Source of the DNA: Gymnorhina tibicen
Lineage: Eukaryota > Chordata > Aves > Passeriformes > Artamidae
NCBI GenBank assembly: GCA_013399875.1
Contig: VXAZ01000953.1
Span: 2,355,890 to 2,419,889, forward strand
DNA: 64,000 nucleotides
Direction: 5' to 3'
The notes beneath the pieces were generated by a model that was not told the origin of the DNA, ran no database searches, and worked only from the letters and a program-made list of their open reading frames with translations. Below, one piece after another: positions 39,605 through 53,900 of this stretch; position 1 is the stretch's first letter; each line of letters starts with the position of its first letter. The translations under genes and the position numbers were made by a program.

Positions 39605-42600
39605 CAGGGACTAGTGCGTGGTGCCACCACGGTGGCCTCCCATCAGTCAGCACTGCCACCTCCCGCACCTCGGGGGCTCCAGCCCATCCATTACAGCACA
39701 GTTTCCTCTGCTCCCAGCCTTCCCTCCACTGGCTGAAAGAGACCGTGGCATGAGGAGGAAGACGGCAAGGAAAACAAAATAAGTTAAGAGGAAGCTGGTG
39801 TTTTTCATACAGGATTTGTGGAGTGGATTCAAGTCACTGCACACAGGCAGTAAGCAAAGTAAGGAAAGGAAAAGAGCAAGAGATTAAAGCAACCCAGCTA
39901 CACACAAGTGAGTTGTTCGCATGGTGGAACGAAACAAAGCAGAATTAAGACCAGCTTGCCCAGTCCTAGAAGGCTGCACAGGCTTACACACAGGGAGAAG
40001 GCAGGGGCCAAGTCCACCACAATTCTGTCCTGTGTTGCTCACAGAAAACAAAGCTTGATTCCCCGCTTTACAGAAAATCTGTTTTCAAAATACAGAAATG
40101 GGACCCACTTACTCACTTTCAAAGAGATGCAGGAACTCCCTTGAACAGCACAGGAGAAGGGCTGGAAGGAAAGACTGTCCTCCAACAGAAAGCAAAGGCA
40201 GAATTCAGCTCTGCACCATGAAAATTGAATTGCCTCGTTTAGACCTTGGAAAGCCTGGTGACTTCAAGTAACCTGCATTTACTGCAAGCATCACAGGAAC
40301 TGAAATTTAAGGTTTTAAATGGGTCCATATGGGAAAATGCTCCCAACACCTATGAAATCCTTTTGCTACACAGGAATGTCATTACAGGACTAGCTAAAAA
40401 GGAGAAGTGCAACCTGCTGTATCACCACTTCTTTGAGATTCTGTCTTTTCTTACAATTTTGCCTCTGCTGAGGGCCAGCAGTGCTTGCACAGTGGAAAAA
40501 AATGGGATCACACAACAGAGTGAGATGCTTCCAAGCATCTCCCACAGCCAACCCTTTCCTTAAAGTAATTTCTGTTTAGAGATAGCAGATCTCTTTACAG
40601 TTCTGCAGCTCTCTTCCTTAGCAGGCCTTTCATGCACATGAAAAGAAATATCTGATCAAATATATTCCTCTATCATGGCTTTGGAAATATTAGCAAGATT
40701 TAATTTATATATAATCATATCAGCAGAAAAGAGTTAATTGAAATATTGAATAACTACAACTTTAACAGGATTGGAACATAATGATTCAGACGTACTAAGT
40801 AGATGATTTATCCACCATGCTATACAAATTTTAGTTAACAGGCAAAGACTTTAGAGCTATTATTTTTAGCAATAGAAGGGTATTCCCTAGGTTGTGCCAA
40901 GGCCTGTGTGCTGAAAAGCATTGTGAAAGTTCAGCTTATTGTGCGTTTTCTTCTCCTATTAGAAGAAAAGGAGACAAATGTGTCTGACATTGTTAATTGG
41001 GATCTTGTGATAATGCAGCAGTATGTGCACAGACAAATGAAATTTCAGTGCAAATTCACTGACCTTATCCAAGATATATCCAGGGAAGAAAATGGCTAAA
41101 TGAATTGAATTCTGTGACATGAAGCATGTATTACATTCCCAGGTGTCATATTAATTGTGCATGTTACCAGCAGGACAGTTGTAAGATAGTTACAATATGC
41201 CTAAAATCACTGTTGAGGTTAACTACATAGCAAAGAGATTAGCAGTGAAACAGGCCTGAACTACAAGACACCATCTCCACCTTCAGACTTTGCAGAAACT
41301 TGTTTACAGACCTCAGTTCTGAATACAGGTTTTCCTTCCTGCCAAAGTCTTCCGTGGGCCAAAGTCTCAAATGTCAATAAAAATCAAGAAAATTGGGGAA
41401 AAAAAGTTGACTCTGACTACAATTACCCAGATGTGGACAATCTCCAGTCAATCAAATCAGCGACTTCGCAGAGATGCACTTATGTTAAATCACTAGTCTG
41501 GCAGAGGCTGGTGTTTATCACCAGATTGCAAGTGAAAAACGAACTGACTAATCTCAGATGAGATCCCAGGGAGCGGGACTCATGTTATGAAATCAGCAAC
41601 TCAGCAAGGCAGCATGCAGTACCAAACTCACGCTTCCTGCAGTTTTCTCTAGACACTGCTTTCAGTTAATTCCCTTAGGACCTCGCATTAGTCACATAGT
41701 TGCGTGGCATCTCTCTCCCCTTCTGTGAAATGGGAAGAGTAACATTGCCTTTCCACCAGCGACATATGCAGATAATCATCTCAACAGTTGTGATTAGACA
41801 CAGTGATAATAGGGGCAAAAGTACTGGGGAGACTGAGGAAGACTGAAGTACTCTCTGTAAAAGGAGAAAATTGATCTAGCTAAAGTAAGTGATGTGCCTG
41901 ACGGTATCCAGGAGCAAATTTCAAGCCCCTGAAAAGGCAAGGATGAAATAACTGCTGCAGAAAAACATACATGCAGAATTCATGTCTCAATGCTTAACGT
42001 GTCTTCCATTTAAGTTTAGATAACATTTACTTTAAAATTACCACCAGTGTGTGCAGGTACACAGAAATACAGAGTGAAGCTGTCTGGCTATACTCATCCC
42101 AGGTCTTTTTTTCTATCTGCTTTCGCAGTCAATTCTCTGGAATCATGGTATCTCAGTAGAATAATGAGTAAAAATCCTGTTAAAATAAAGATTGACCTAA
42201 AATTCTGAATAAAATTGAACCCAGCACCTTCCCTCCCATATCTTTGGTATTAAGCAAAAAAAGTTTGTAAAGGACTCTTACTAATTTGGTATTTGCTATT
42301 AGAAACATTCTACCTCAGATGTGGAAAAGATACATGAGTATCCCACTACAGTCATTACATATAGTCTTTTTTGGTTTTTTTTCTGGCTCAAAATATTTGG
42401 TTGTAAAGTCTAGAGAAGCTTCTGTATTTTCCATGCTGATTCAAACCAGCCCTACATGTTCTTGAAGGATTTTCAGGAAATGGTAGAAGGTATAAAATCA
42501 CCCAAGCGTGTACAAAGTACTGAAGTGATAAGGCAGAGCTGTAGGATACCAGAATTGTTCCAAGTTACTGAAGCTTCATCTTCTCTCTTTTGCCCTGGAC

Positions 42601-44890
42601 CGGCCAAAGCAAGCTAAAGACCGGACACATCTTTGAAGCTTTTCCTCATATGTTTCCAAAAACACAGCGTGCCAAGGCTCTTGTCAGGGAAATCTCTGCA
42701 ATGTCCAAATGCCAGCTCATGAAACGATGCTTTGCTTTCCCAGAACACCTCCTGTGCCAGTGGAAATTCTGACCCCACATCCCCATGCTACACACACAGG
42801 CAAGGCTTCAAGATGGTGCCCTCAAGAAAACAGTGCCCTCAAAAGTATGTCGTGGCCCAGTGCTTAGAAGAGACCACCTGCATGTAAGGAAGTGAGGCAG
42901 CACCTCAGAAGGAAGATAATTTGATTTTAAATGTCAGATAGTTAAGAAAAAACAGCTGAAAGATTCCTGTGTAGCTTAAGATACCAAAGAGATGCAGAAA
43001 ACCGGTGGAGGTGGCAGAGGTGCAGGTATGGGAAAGGGAAGAAATTCAGAGCTAGTCTAGATCCCAATTCTCCTAGCTGGGAATGCTGGGAAAAGCAGCA
43101 CCAGAGCACAGAGGGTGCAAAGAGCTGGAGCTTTCTCCAGCTGGAAACAGTGTAATAGTATGAGAAGAGTTGTATCATTAAATTCTATAAAATAATATTA
43201 ACTACTTATGAATTACCTAATTACTTATCTCAGTTCCATGATGTATTGCATTACTATTTATTAAAAGAGACCTAAATTTTAACAGAAGTGAATGGTCAGT
43301 GCCTCCCTTGGGCTATCATTAAAGGCTACTTTCATTTTTAACTGTGAAGATTATTCATAAATACACCATCAAAACCCCTACTGGAAGATGAAAAATCTGT
43401 TATGGATCCAGATTTCCCCAAGTGATCCTGTGTGCTGTCACCAGCAATAGGAATGGAGAGCGGATCAGTCCCAGGCAAGGATCTCTCCAGATACTGGACT
43501 TTTTTTGATAAATAGATTCAGAATAGCCCCAGCCATGGAGATGACAGCAGGAGCACCTCACAAGCTTGCTCTGCTTATGCAGACACAATCAGGAAAAAAA
43601 GCTACTGCCTTGGGGGTGCCTGTCCCAGCGGCTATCACAGCTTTAGTAACAGAGCTGAGGACTAAAACCATTAATTTCACAACTGCAAGCAACACTGGAG
43701 CTTCTGCCAATATTCCCAGCTTAGCCAGGTCTCCCTACCTCTGCCATGCTGGCATTGATATACTCATTACTCCCAGTAATTCTTCATGCCACTAATGACA
43801 ATTTATAGAGAGCAAACAAAGTCTTTTTCCCAAGTCATGCAAAATGCAGCACATTTAGCAGAAAAGGAACAACAAATCCCGAGATGAACGCTACAGGACA
43901 TCTGTATTCAGGATGGAGGTACATATTCAGATCACTGAAGCCATACCTTACTCTCTTGCCCTTAAACCCTGGAGGTTCATTAAGCCTGAGCCTGGCAGTA
44001 TTTACATTTGGCGTGTCAATGCTGCAAAGTCTTTGAGGGATGAAGGGTAGGGATTTGGGGAGTCGAGATGGGCAGCCAATATTCCTGCTTCTTTGAATGA
44101 AATCCCAGGAAGCAGTTGTGCCCCTAATTTTCTTTTGTCCCTCTTTTCTCTCACATGGCTGATCCCTCCTACCAGGAAGGCCCTAGAAATAAGGTCTTGC
44201 AACATCTGAAGCCAGCAGCTGCATCTTGTCATTAAAATGCCTTCAAAGCACTTCTGCTTCCCTCAGATTATGGTATGGAGCTTCTTCCTATTTCTCCACC
44301 CATAAGTCAGACATGCAGGAGTTGTTGGGGAAGCTGGCTTTGGGAATGCAGGCTGGGAACAGGAGCTGTCAGACTCCCCTCTCCACGGAACAATAATTCA
44401 ATCTAACCAATACGCCATCTCACACTTCAGCACAGTCCCACTGGTCATATCAGAGACCCATAGCACTGCAGCAGGGTCTGTGAACGAGTCCTAGATTTAG
44501 GGTACTGAAGAGCAGCTTCCTCTAAATTCTCAGCATTTTCACTACTAAAGATACGAGCCCATCAAATGACTACCCGCAACCTCTGCCCTGTCCTCATCTC
44601 CCATCCCAAGGAGAGCAACCTCCCTGCTCCCACTCTTTTGGAAAAGGAGGAAGCCCCTGGGACTGAAATGTCACAGATTCTGAGGACATGATTAATCATT
44701 TAAATCGACAAAATTACATTCCACTGGTGACATTCAGCTCTACATCTACTCTGCCTCTGCCTCTCCCCTTCCCTCCCTGCCAGCCCCCCAGCAGTTCTTC
44801 CCCCTGTGGACATGTGCCAGCAAGGGATCTGTTCCTTTCACTCCACTCTCTGCTAAATGTTTTTTATTCTCAACCACCTGCCCCAGGCCC
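39605..44890. other. Non-coding DNA, no supported gene
   Basis: The interval 40600-42500 is AT-rich and nearly free of open frames over 60 codons. A 96-codon frame at 43505-43795 has balanced composition but no recognisable family and no splice context. Confidence 0.6.
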
Positions 44891-44970
44891 TCTCATCAAT
44901 TATTAATCAAGTGATCCATGAATATGCAAATCAACCCACACACTCATTTTATTAAATTAAATAAAAAAAA
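44891..44970. promoter_or_regulatory. AT-rich block with octamer and homeodomain-like motifs
   Basis: Contains ATGCAAAT (44924-44931, a perfect POU octamer), TATTAATCAA (homeodomain/HNF1-like) and a TTTTATTAAATTAAATAAA run. Clusters of such motifs are common in vertebrate developmental enhancers but also arise by chance in AT-rich DNA. Conservation data would be needed to call it. Confidence 0.25.
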
Positions 44971-47900
44971 AAAGAAGACATGGTATGTACAGCAGCAGAA
45001 TAGATGATGGTGTGGACTGCTCCAGGGAAGTGGGGATAGGTGCTGTCTAACAGAGAAGGAAGGAGTAGGATGAGAGGGAATACGCACTATACACAACTAG
45101 CAGGAGGATTACTTCTAGAGCCATTCACATCTTTAAACTGATGTTCTGCAGGAAGGTGGGGGCTGAAAGATGAGTACACGCACATATAAGAGAGCTTTAT
45201 CCTGCACCAAATGAACAAGTGAAGAAACCAGTTCCTTTCTAATAATCCAGGTGAACAGGGGCACTGTGGAGCAGGGCAGGCATGAACGAGACTGGGGTGG
45301 TCCAGCTGACCACGCACAAGGTGTTTCCACCTGACCTGGAGCATCCACACCTCAGCAAAAATGCAGCTGGGCTGCATCCATGTGAACAGATAAGGGTAAG
45401 CCAAGAACACTGCTTCTAGATAGATCTTCTGGGTGGGAACCACTGCTGCCACCTTTCTGGATCAGACAGGAGAGGAATGAGGGAGGAATTCCTTGAAAAT
45501 GATACCTTCTCCCAGCTGATAACATGCTGACCCATTCTGCATTAGGTGCTGAAAAGAACTCTCTCTTTTACATCAAGTTTTCTATTTGTGCAGCATCCTG
45601 TCTCACCTTCACCCTTCCCAATACTCTCTCCACACCTTTACACACCAACCAATCTTTTTGGATCTCCTAAAATTTTTCTCTGGTGAACAGGGTATGAGCC
45701 ATGACACTGGCCTGTCATTTCCATCAAATGCAAGGTTGCCTAAGTGTTGATGCCAGATCTGCACAAGCAAAAAACCAAAAACTCAAATCCTCTTCCAAGA
45801 CAGGGAAAGAGTGCTGCCACCCGCATGCCTACAAGCCTTTTAGGCCTGTAAGAAAAGAGAGAGAACCATCTGGTCTGCTTTCCTGGTCCCTGGTGGTGTG
45901 GTGAGCACAGCAGAATAGCTTTAGGATCACTCTCATTCCTAGTTCCTAACACTTTTGCACAAGCATCCCCTTACATCTAAGTGAGACCGTCCCTGCCCCG
46001 TGAAGAGACCATACTCCATTCCATCTAAACAGCTTGGCTTTTTCCCTTTCTGCCACCTTCACCGAGCTCCATGTCACTGGTTGACTCATGTCAGGTGTTG
46101 ACCTTCATGAGGGTTTGAGGGAGCTCAGTGCTGGCAGGCAGAAGCGGATAGCCTTCTTACCCAGGGAGAAGATGGTGCATGGCCAATCGCAGGGCATATT
46201 CTTTCTCCCCCAGCAGAGATCAGTAGGTTATCCTGACTTGTTCTAAGCATTCCTACTAGATGCTGATATGTTGGGAAGACATTTTCTCTTGTACAGTAAA
46301 CCAAGAAAGCACTGATGGCAAAGGCCATACCATTCTTTCAAGGCAGCCAACTTGTGACTCCCAAGACCATCACACCAAACTTCTCTGCAGAGGCTGGGAC
46401 ACACGTTGTTTCAGATCATGGCCACGTAAGCCAAATGGATGCTGGAGCTGGCAGCAGGCCCAATCCTGTCCCAAGCAGACCTTCAAAGAGGTGCTATGGT
46501 CATTGGATTGGGAGACTCCCATGTAGCTTCATCTCCCCATAAGGTTGTGAGATTTAAGAGATGAGTTTTCTACCTCCTGACGGTGTCATGGTTTTGAAAA
46601 GCAATTTGCAGAATCAGGAGAATCTGTTACCTCCAATACAGCTTGCAGCCACACACACTTTATGGACTTGCTGAAGAGAGGCCAGAAGAAAGGTGAATGC
46701 GTCAGCAGCTGGAAATTATGTGCTCACATGATTCCTTGGCCACTGCTATGCGTATGGGGGTACCAGAGGTGGATGGGAGGGGAGGAACAACTTTCTCACC
46801 CACTGGTCCAAGACTGTTGCTTCATATTGAGGAGTAATTCTGGTTATAATCCTCCTTCTCCATAAAACAGCTAACAATCCTGCTGGCAAAAACTCAGGGC
46901 TTAAAAAGTATAAGGCCGAGCCTTAGCGGCACTAATTTCTTAGTAATTTCTATGCCACAGCGATGTGAACAGATGCTGCAACGTCAGTCACAATATCAGC
47001 ACTGGTGCAAAAACTCCAGTATGGGGGGTTTCAATATTTCAGAGTAATGCCTGCATCTGAATGGAAATGCACAAGGATCAAGGTGGCAGGAGCGAGTTCA
47101 AACACGGCCTGCACTTCCCACACGTGCAGCTGCATCTCCCCACAGAAGCACCCGTACTGGGATACCTGAGGTACTGACGTGCCAAGAGGGCCAGATGCTC
47201 TGTGCTAACAACCTGTCCCAAACATGCACCCATGGGACTCAGCACCCATAAATGCCTTGCAGGGGTCAGCTTCTTCCTTCCTTCAGGGCACCTCACACCC
47301 CTCCTCTCCAGGCAGCATGCTCCTCTGATCCATTCAGGGAGCGAGAAGGATCCTGCTTTTTAACTTCTGAATGGGAGGGAAAAGGAGAAAAAAAGAATTC
47401 CCCTAATGTCACCAGCTAAATGTTAATTTGGAATGTGATTTTTTTTTTGTTGTTTTCTAAATTGCTCTTAACTGCGTGCCAGCACACAGGTAAATTGTTC
47501 TTGGCTGAGAAAATGGCCTGTCTCTCTTCTCAGAGATTAACAGAGAAGACAGTGAATGGAGCAGCAAACAAGAAAACCATGCTCTTTTTACAAATCATTC
47601 AATGGTTTCCTGACCTCTTTTCTATATATTTTTCAGCTGTAAATGAGTTTCTACTGCTCACTCTAGCTGAAGGCCGTGCTTGCCATTGTTACTCCCCATT
47701 TTCTTTTTAAACAAGGTGGAGGGAGGAAGGAAGGAGAAGTAATTTGCTGCCATGGTGACTCCAAGTGAAATGAAATTGCTGTACTTCCCTCCTGGCCCTC
47801 TGAAAGCTTCCTCTAGCCACCTTCCCCAAGAACCCTACTCAGCTGGCATAGGAATGCCCATGCTTCTCTGGCTCAAAAGGAGCCTGGCTCCTCAAATGGC

Positions 47901-50900
47901 AGGCTGCTCCTTTTCTATTGTTGGGAAGAATTAAGGATATCTCACCTAGCTCTCTGTCTAGAAAAAAAGCTGGAGGCAGCCTACAAGGAGGTTTAATAGA
48001 CCCGTCCAAAACTTTGTAGAAGTAGTGCCAGAACTGTAAACAGGGAGAATGAACCTGTAGTTGCAAAAGTCACTACACTTTTGTCCATCAGTAGTTAATA
48101 ACACTGGCAGCAGAGGTCAGAGAATGGATATGCGGTCCAGATACTTGCACATTCTTCTCCTGCAAAGCCATGCCAAGAAAAAAAACAGTAGCTAGTAGCT
48201 AAAACTACAAACCCTGCTTCTTTCCCCAGACAAAAATACCACAAGCTACCAGTGTCCATCTCTCACATGGAGCAACTGCTTCCCTAAACCCATTACCTAT
48301 ATGGCTCTCACTGAACAAGTATTTTTCCCACAAGTCTGCAATGCAGGTCTTGGTTTCCGCTTTGAGTGGTGGTAACCATTCATAACAGTTGGGTTGTTTC
48401 AGTTATATAAAAAGCCTATTGCATTTTTCCTAAGTTTTCTGCTATTGGTCCTCTGCCCTATTAAAGCATTTCCCCATTTTCTACTTTAAAAATCTGACTC
48501 AACTCTTCTTTCCCAGTCTTATGAGACTTTCCAAATTATGGTGCCAAAAGGAGAAAGGAAATTCTAAATGTAATGCTGTAGAAACAGAGTCCTCATATAC
48601 CAGCTGGATTTAAAAGAGCTTCCCTTTATCTCAAAAATCACCTTTAAGATCTTGTGCTTTTTGAAGCACAAAACTCATTTGCATTTTGAAGGTTATTCCT
48701 CATGCTGAAGGAGTGGGAACATGGTTTTTGCCTGGAATTAACACAACCTGTCATGTTCTCTTAAATATACAAAGACTTCACCTGCAGTGGAGGATAGTCT
48801 ACCGATATAATTAATAATCATGTGACAGATGAAAATATCTATTTGCTTGATTCATGGATCTTGGGTGAATATGGGAAATGAGAGACTTATGCTTGCCTTC
48901 TTTGCATTGGAAGTTTAATTTACTACCTCTGTAGAGAAATAGCACTCATTTCTCCCTCTCCAAGATTCTTGCAGCTTATCTCAGAGGAGATGCACACAGT
49001 CCCTTATGGAGACTGATTCAAGTCTTGAAAACTTGAAAGCATGCTTGCTTTTCCAGATGCTCAACTTGAAAACACACTGAAACCTTTATCCATAGAAAGC
49101 ACAGCAAGAACTGCCAAGAGGAAACACTGCTTTCTTAACTTTCAAGTGTGGAGCACTAGAAATGGGGGCATCAATAACAACCAGCACTAGAAATCCCCGC
49201 CTTTAGTTCTTTGATGATTTCCCCCACCCCTATAGGAATTATGGCTTATCCATATTCTTATAGCACAACAGAATTACATTTTAGAAGAGTTAACTGTACT
49301 GCTACTTGCATATAGAAACATCCAACAGCCCAAAACAATACATTTGTGACTGATGTGTGCTCTAACTGGAGTAGAAATCCCAGCAAAATGCACGGTTGTG
49401 GGAAACCCTTTTATGTAGACACATCACTCTTGCACTGTAACACCTCACATCTCTCTCCTGAACAAGCTAAAAAAGGTGAAAGGAATTAATTCAGGACAAC
49501 TAGTCCCAAATAACCAATTTTAAAATTCAGCTAGCTGGATGGGAAAAGGGAGGTCATTAAGACCACCATCATTTAAGGCACTCACGACAGATGAGGGAAG
49601 TCCGTGAAGGAAGGGTGTCTGAACCATGTGGGAATGGTTTGCTGGAATGGGATCTGAGGAGATGCTCTTAAATGGGGAGCAGAGCTTCTGGCTTTCTGCA
49701 GTACCTGTCCTTCACATCATACCAGCACATCAGGAACCTCAGCTGGAAAGGAATATCCGTACACCTTTGGAATACAGACTTCAGAAGCAGAGCTTTCAAA
49801 GTAACCCAAGAACACATCCAAGATAACAGATTTAATCACATATGCCTTGTCCATCTCTAATTTCCAGAGGTGAGGAACCTGAAATGGACTTCAGTGTCCG
49901 TGGAACGGGTGTTACACAGAAACCTTTCCAGTAAAAGATTAGTTCCCTTTTTTAAATTTCAATTTTCACTTCTTTCAGTACTGAAAGTAATTAAGTTTCA
50001 ATGGCAGCTAATTATAAGCAAAGAGAAATCAGAGGCTGCATGGCTGTCTGTTCAGTGCTAGCTTGGCAAAGTGTTTTTTAATTGGTAACCCTTTGCTGTG
50101 TGCATTTCAATCCATTTTGCACTGTGTTTATCGTTCCAGATTCATATTATATCCATGACCTTTCATCTAATGACAGAAGCTCATGCAGAGAAAAAAAGAT
50201 TATTTTAACAAACAGACATTAGAGCTATGAAAGAGAAAGCAAAAAACAGGCAAGAGGAGAAAGCAGGAATGGCACAAGAGAAGAATGAAGCACACCCTAA
50301 AATGCTAGATGCTGATCTCTCTCCCTCCTTTTCCTCTGATATGTGGCCCGTGCAGGAGCCCTCCAACCCACAGCTACAGCATTATTTGGCTGATGCCAGG
50401 TACTAAGGAATAGCAGCAACTGAAAGCCTTAGAATAACTTCCTCTGCCCATGGGTCATTTACTGGGAAGAGACACACAGAGGTGCATCCTGAACACAGCT
50501 TTTTTGTGCAGCCAGTGCCATCTTTGGAGCTGTGGGCCAAGCCTTCTATGATTCTGAAGTTTGTCTTGATTGCAAGTCAGAGCTTAGTACGTCCTCCAAG
50601 GCACGCTCAGGTGACAGCTTAGAAATGTGAAGCAGAGAATCATTACAGACAATGCACAGCTTGAACTGCGGGGCATGAACTGGAGATAAATGGGAAAAGA
50701 GATCCTAATTCCATGCATGCAATGCTGTCATCCCAAATACATGCAAGTTCACCTTCCTGTACTTCAACTGAGTGGAAGATGTAGAAATATCAATAAAACC
50801 CCATTTCTTACTTTTTGGCCAAAACATCAGCACCAGGATGAACCCTGAGCCACCACCCCTGACACTGCCTGTGTTTTCTAACTCACTACTGTATGTAGTG

Positions 50901-53900
50901 ACACTTCACCAAAGTCCATGTCCTCAAGTGTCAGTGAAATGTCTCAGAGTCCTCAGGCCCCTGTGATGGTACAACAACATCTCTATACAAACAACAGTGG
51001 CAGCCCTATCGGCACTGGGGTGGTTGGTAGGTTGCATGTGATCCAATCTGAATTGGCATTTCATGCTGTTAATGCACAGCTCCTTGCCAAGTGCCCACCT
51101 GGCTTCTGCAGGAAACAGCTTAGCAGGCACTAGATGCTTGGCAAAAGACTCTGCAGATTAATCTCAGTAAATTTATATGATACGCTGAGCATCAACTGCC
51201 TGATGTACGCTTACCAGCAGCAGGGATGATGCAGTAGTGAAGGCCAGGTATATTCAGCAACTCACCCTAGAAATACCCCGACACTGGAACACCTAATAAC
51301 ACATCTTTACTCCCACCCTTAAGGAAATTATCCAGCACACATCCCATTGTCTCCCATAAGGAAAACTCTGAGGTGTAATTCATCCAGCAGAGCAGCTTTT
51401 TGATTACCGCCTCACACCATGACACTTCTATTCAGGACTGTACCACTCCACAAACTTTCAGAAAGAACATAGGTATTTTCTTCCTGAGTCTCTGTGCTGA
51501 AAATTAATTTTTCTGCTTGTGCAAGAAAAACTTTTCTGTAGGTTCACACAACTTTCACAGAAAAGAGTATAAGAAACAGAATGGATGGATGTCAGTGCTG
51601 TGTTTGAATACCATTATCACATGTACGCGTAAGAAGGAAATAAAAGCAGTACAAAAAAGAAATTACAAGTAAGTAAGTAAGGCAAATTGCCTGCAAGTAA
51701 GGCAATAAAGAAAGATACTACAGGAGCCATTTGTTGATATTGATGGTCAGGAAATAGTTGCCTTAAGCCTTGGGAATAAAAGCAACTATGGAAAACTCAG
51801 TAATATTTCCAGAAGTGCGACAGTGCCTAAGACACATGAAATTCAGTGAAACTCATACCCTACCTCAGGCCTTGCTTAACACCTGTTTAGAAAACTTTGT
51901 TCAAAGATACAAAATAAACCAGAGCACCGAGGCTCAAGATTCATGAGGTCTTTAAAGGCACAACCAGGTACCACGCTTTGCATATTTTTTGGAATCCACA
52001 TCACATGCCGACATATGGTCATAAAGTGACTGAAGGGCTCTGGACAGGCATCTACAGAACCCCCCAAACAAAACTCACCCCTGAAAGGTTTACAAAGAAC
52101 TTCATTATGGGGGAGATTTCCAGAAGCACAAATGGCCCTTAGGCACACCCCTTCCATCAACTTGCAAACCCTAAAATACTAAGCAGGTAATTTAGAAGCC
52201 AAAGAGGAAAAAATACATTTGCAGACCAATCACTTATAACTATACATCCAGTCCCAGTGCCTCTTTGTGATTCATTAATAAAGAAAACTCACAGACTAGC
52301 AGCTGTGTTCAAGAAACATTGCAGCAAAGTCCATCTGAGCACCAGCACTAAATATGCCATCAGATGTCACTGCACAGATTTGGGAGCCCTCATATTGCTA
52401 GGTTGACATCCATCTGGCCACTTTAGCACTGTTGTAGCAGCACAGAGTCGCAGTTTTTATAGCCCAGTTCTCCCATAAAAAGTCGATACATCAGGCTGTT
52501 TGAGGTGAAGATTTGTTCAGCTGTGTCATGGGTGCCTCAGACCTTGTCAAGACAGTGTTGCATCAGCTCAGCTGATCTCTTGGAGTCCCTTCCCTGTTTC
52601 CTCTGTGAACACGCAGGAAGTCGGGGGAAAAAAGGTAGCAAGAGAGTGGAGAGGTATGCAATTAGAAACTATAAATTCATCAGATGGTTAAGCACCAGGG
52701 AGGAAAAAGAGCTCTTTAAACTAAGAGATCATGTTAACATAAGAACATATGGATGTTAACTGGCCATGAATACACTGAGACTGGAAATTAAAAAGGGGCT
52801 TTTAAAACTTCAGAGAAGTGAAATTAGACAGGGATCACCAACTTCACTATTAGGGGAAAGCCACCCCAATCACATTGCAAATTTATGAAGGAATATTTAA
52901 CAAAAGCTGGATCAGATAATCCAGAGGTTTCCATGTATCTTATGTTTTATTAGAACTATGCCACACACTTACATGGCAAAGTTACCCCATACCAGTGTCT
53001 TAGAGGTTTTCCCTTGATAATGGTTACATACAATTAATAACAAACCACAGTATCCTGAACGTCAGAACAACCACAACTCTTTTCATAAGTCTGTTCAGTA
53101 GGTCCAGAACGACCTATTTTAAATGTGTAAGGCATGTTTTCAAGAAGTAGCTTTCAAAAACAAGACCCATTTTCAAAAAATAACTCAAAGCCCTAGGTCC
53201 TTTGATTTTCAGGAAGACAAGGTCATGAGCAGCTGAGGTGCTTTTAAGAGTTTTGTCCCTAGTCCTCAGTGCCATTTTAGGAACTTTGACTTACTCTCCC
53301 TTTGCTGTCACACAACATAATTTTGTCCTATGCCATATTGGAAACTGTCTCTAACCTTTTGATTCTAATGAAGCTTGAAATTCTAGGATAGATGACAAAC
53401 TTTGCTCAGTTTTATCTACTCCTTTCTCTAGACATGAGGATCATGGACCTTGTAACAATGTAGAAAGGTACCAATTAAAAAAGAGAAAGATTTGCTCTTG
53501 ACTTCAGCACCACACCTAACATATGAATTACACACTTTATGAAAACCCAAAACACAACATATTTTTTACAGGATCTGAATAACCCACATGTCCGCCTAGT
53601 CTCTTCAAACACCAAATGAAATACCTACCTGAGTAAAAGAGGGTTTTTTAATTGCAATAAGGCTTTTTCAGGAATTATTTTTAGGCCATATTCATGTTGT
53701 CAGATCATGCCTGGATTACCAACATCTTGTCATTGCCGGCATGCCAGGTAACAAATCTTTACTGCTAAGTTAGTAATTTGAATATCTAATCAGAAACCAG
53801 ACACTTCAACTGATGCAAGTGAAATTGTTGGTGAGGTACATATCCAATGGAGCAGTTGGCATGAAAAGTAAATTATTAATTCTGCAAACTTAACTTTTTT

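Noticed and set aside
43505..43795. 96-codon plus-strand frame with balanced, protein-like composition
   Set aside because: No match to any family I know, no start or splice context, and the length is within chance expectation for 64 kb.
50541..50560. CTTCTATGATTCTGAAG resembling the CR1 terminal octamer repeat
   Set aside because: The sequence upstream lacks the CCTTCCAACC and GATGATCT signatures of a CR1 3' end; probably coincidence.
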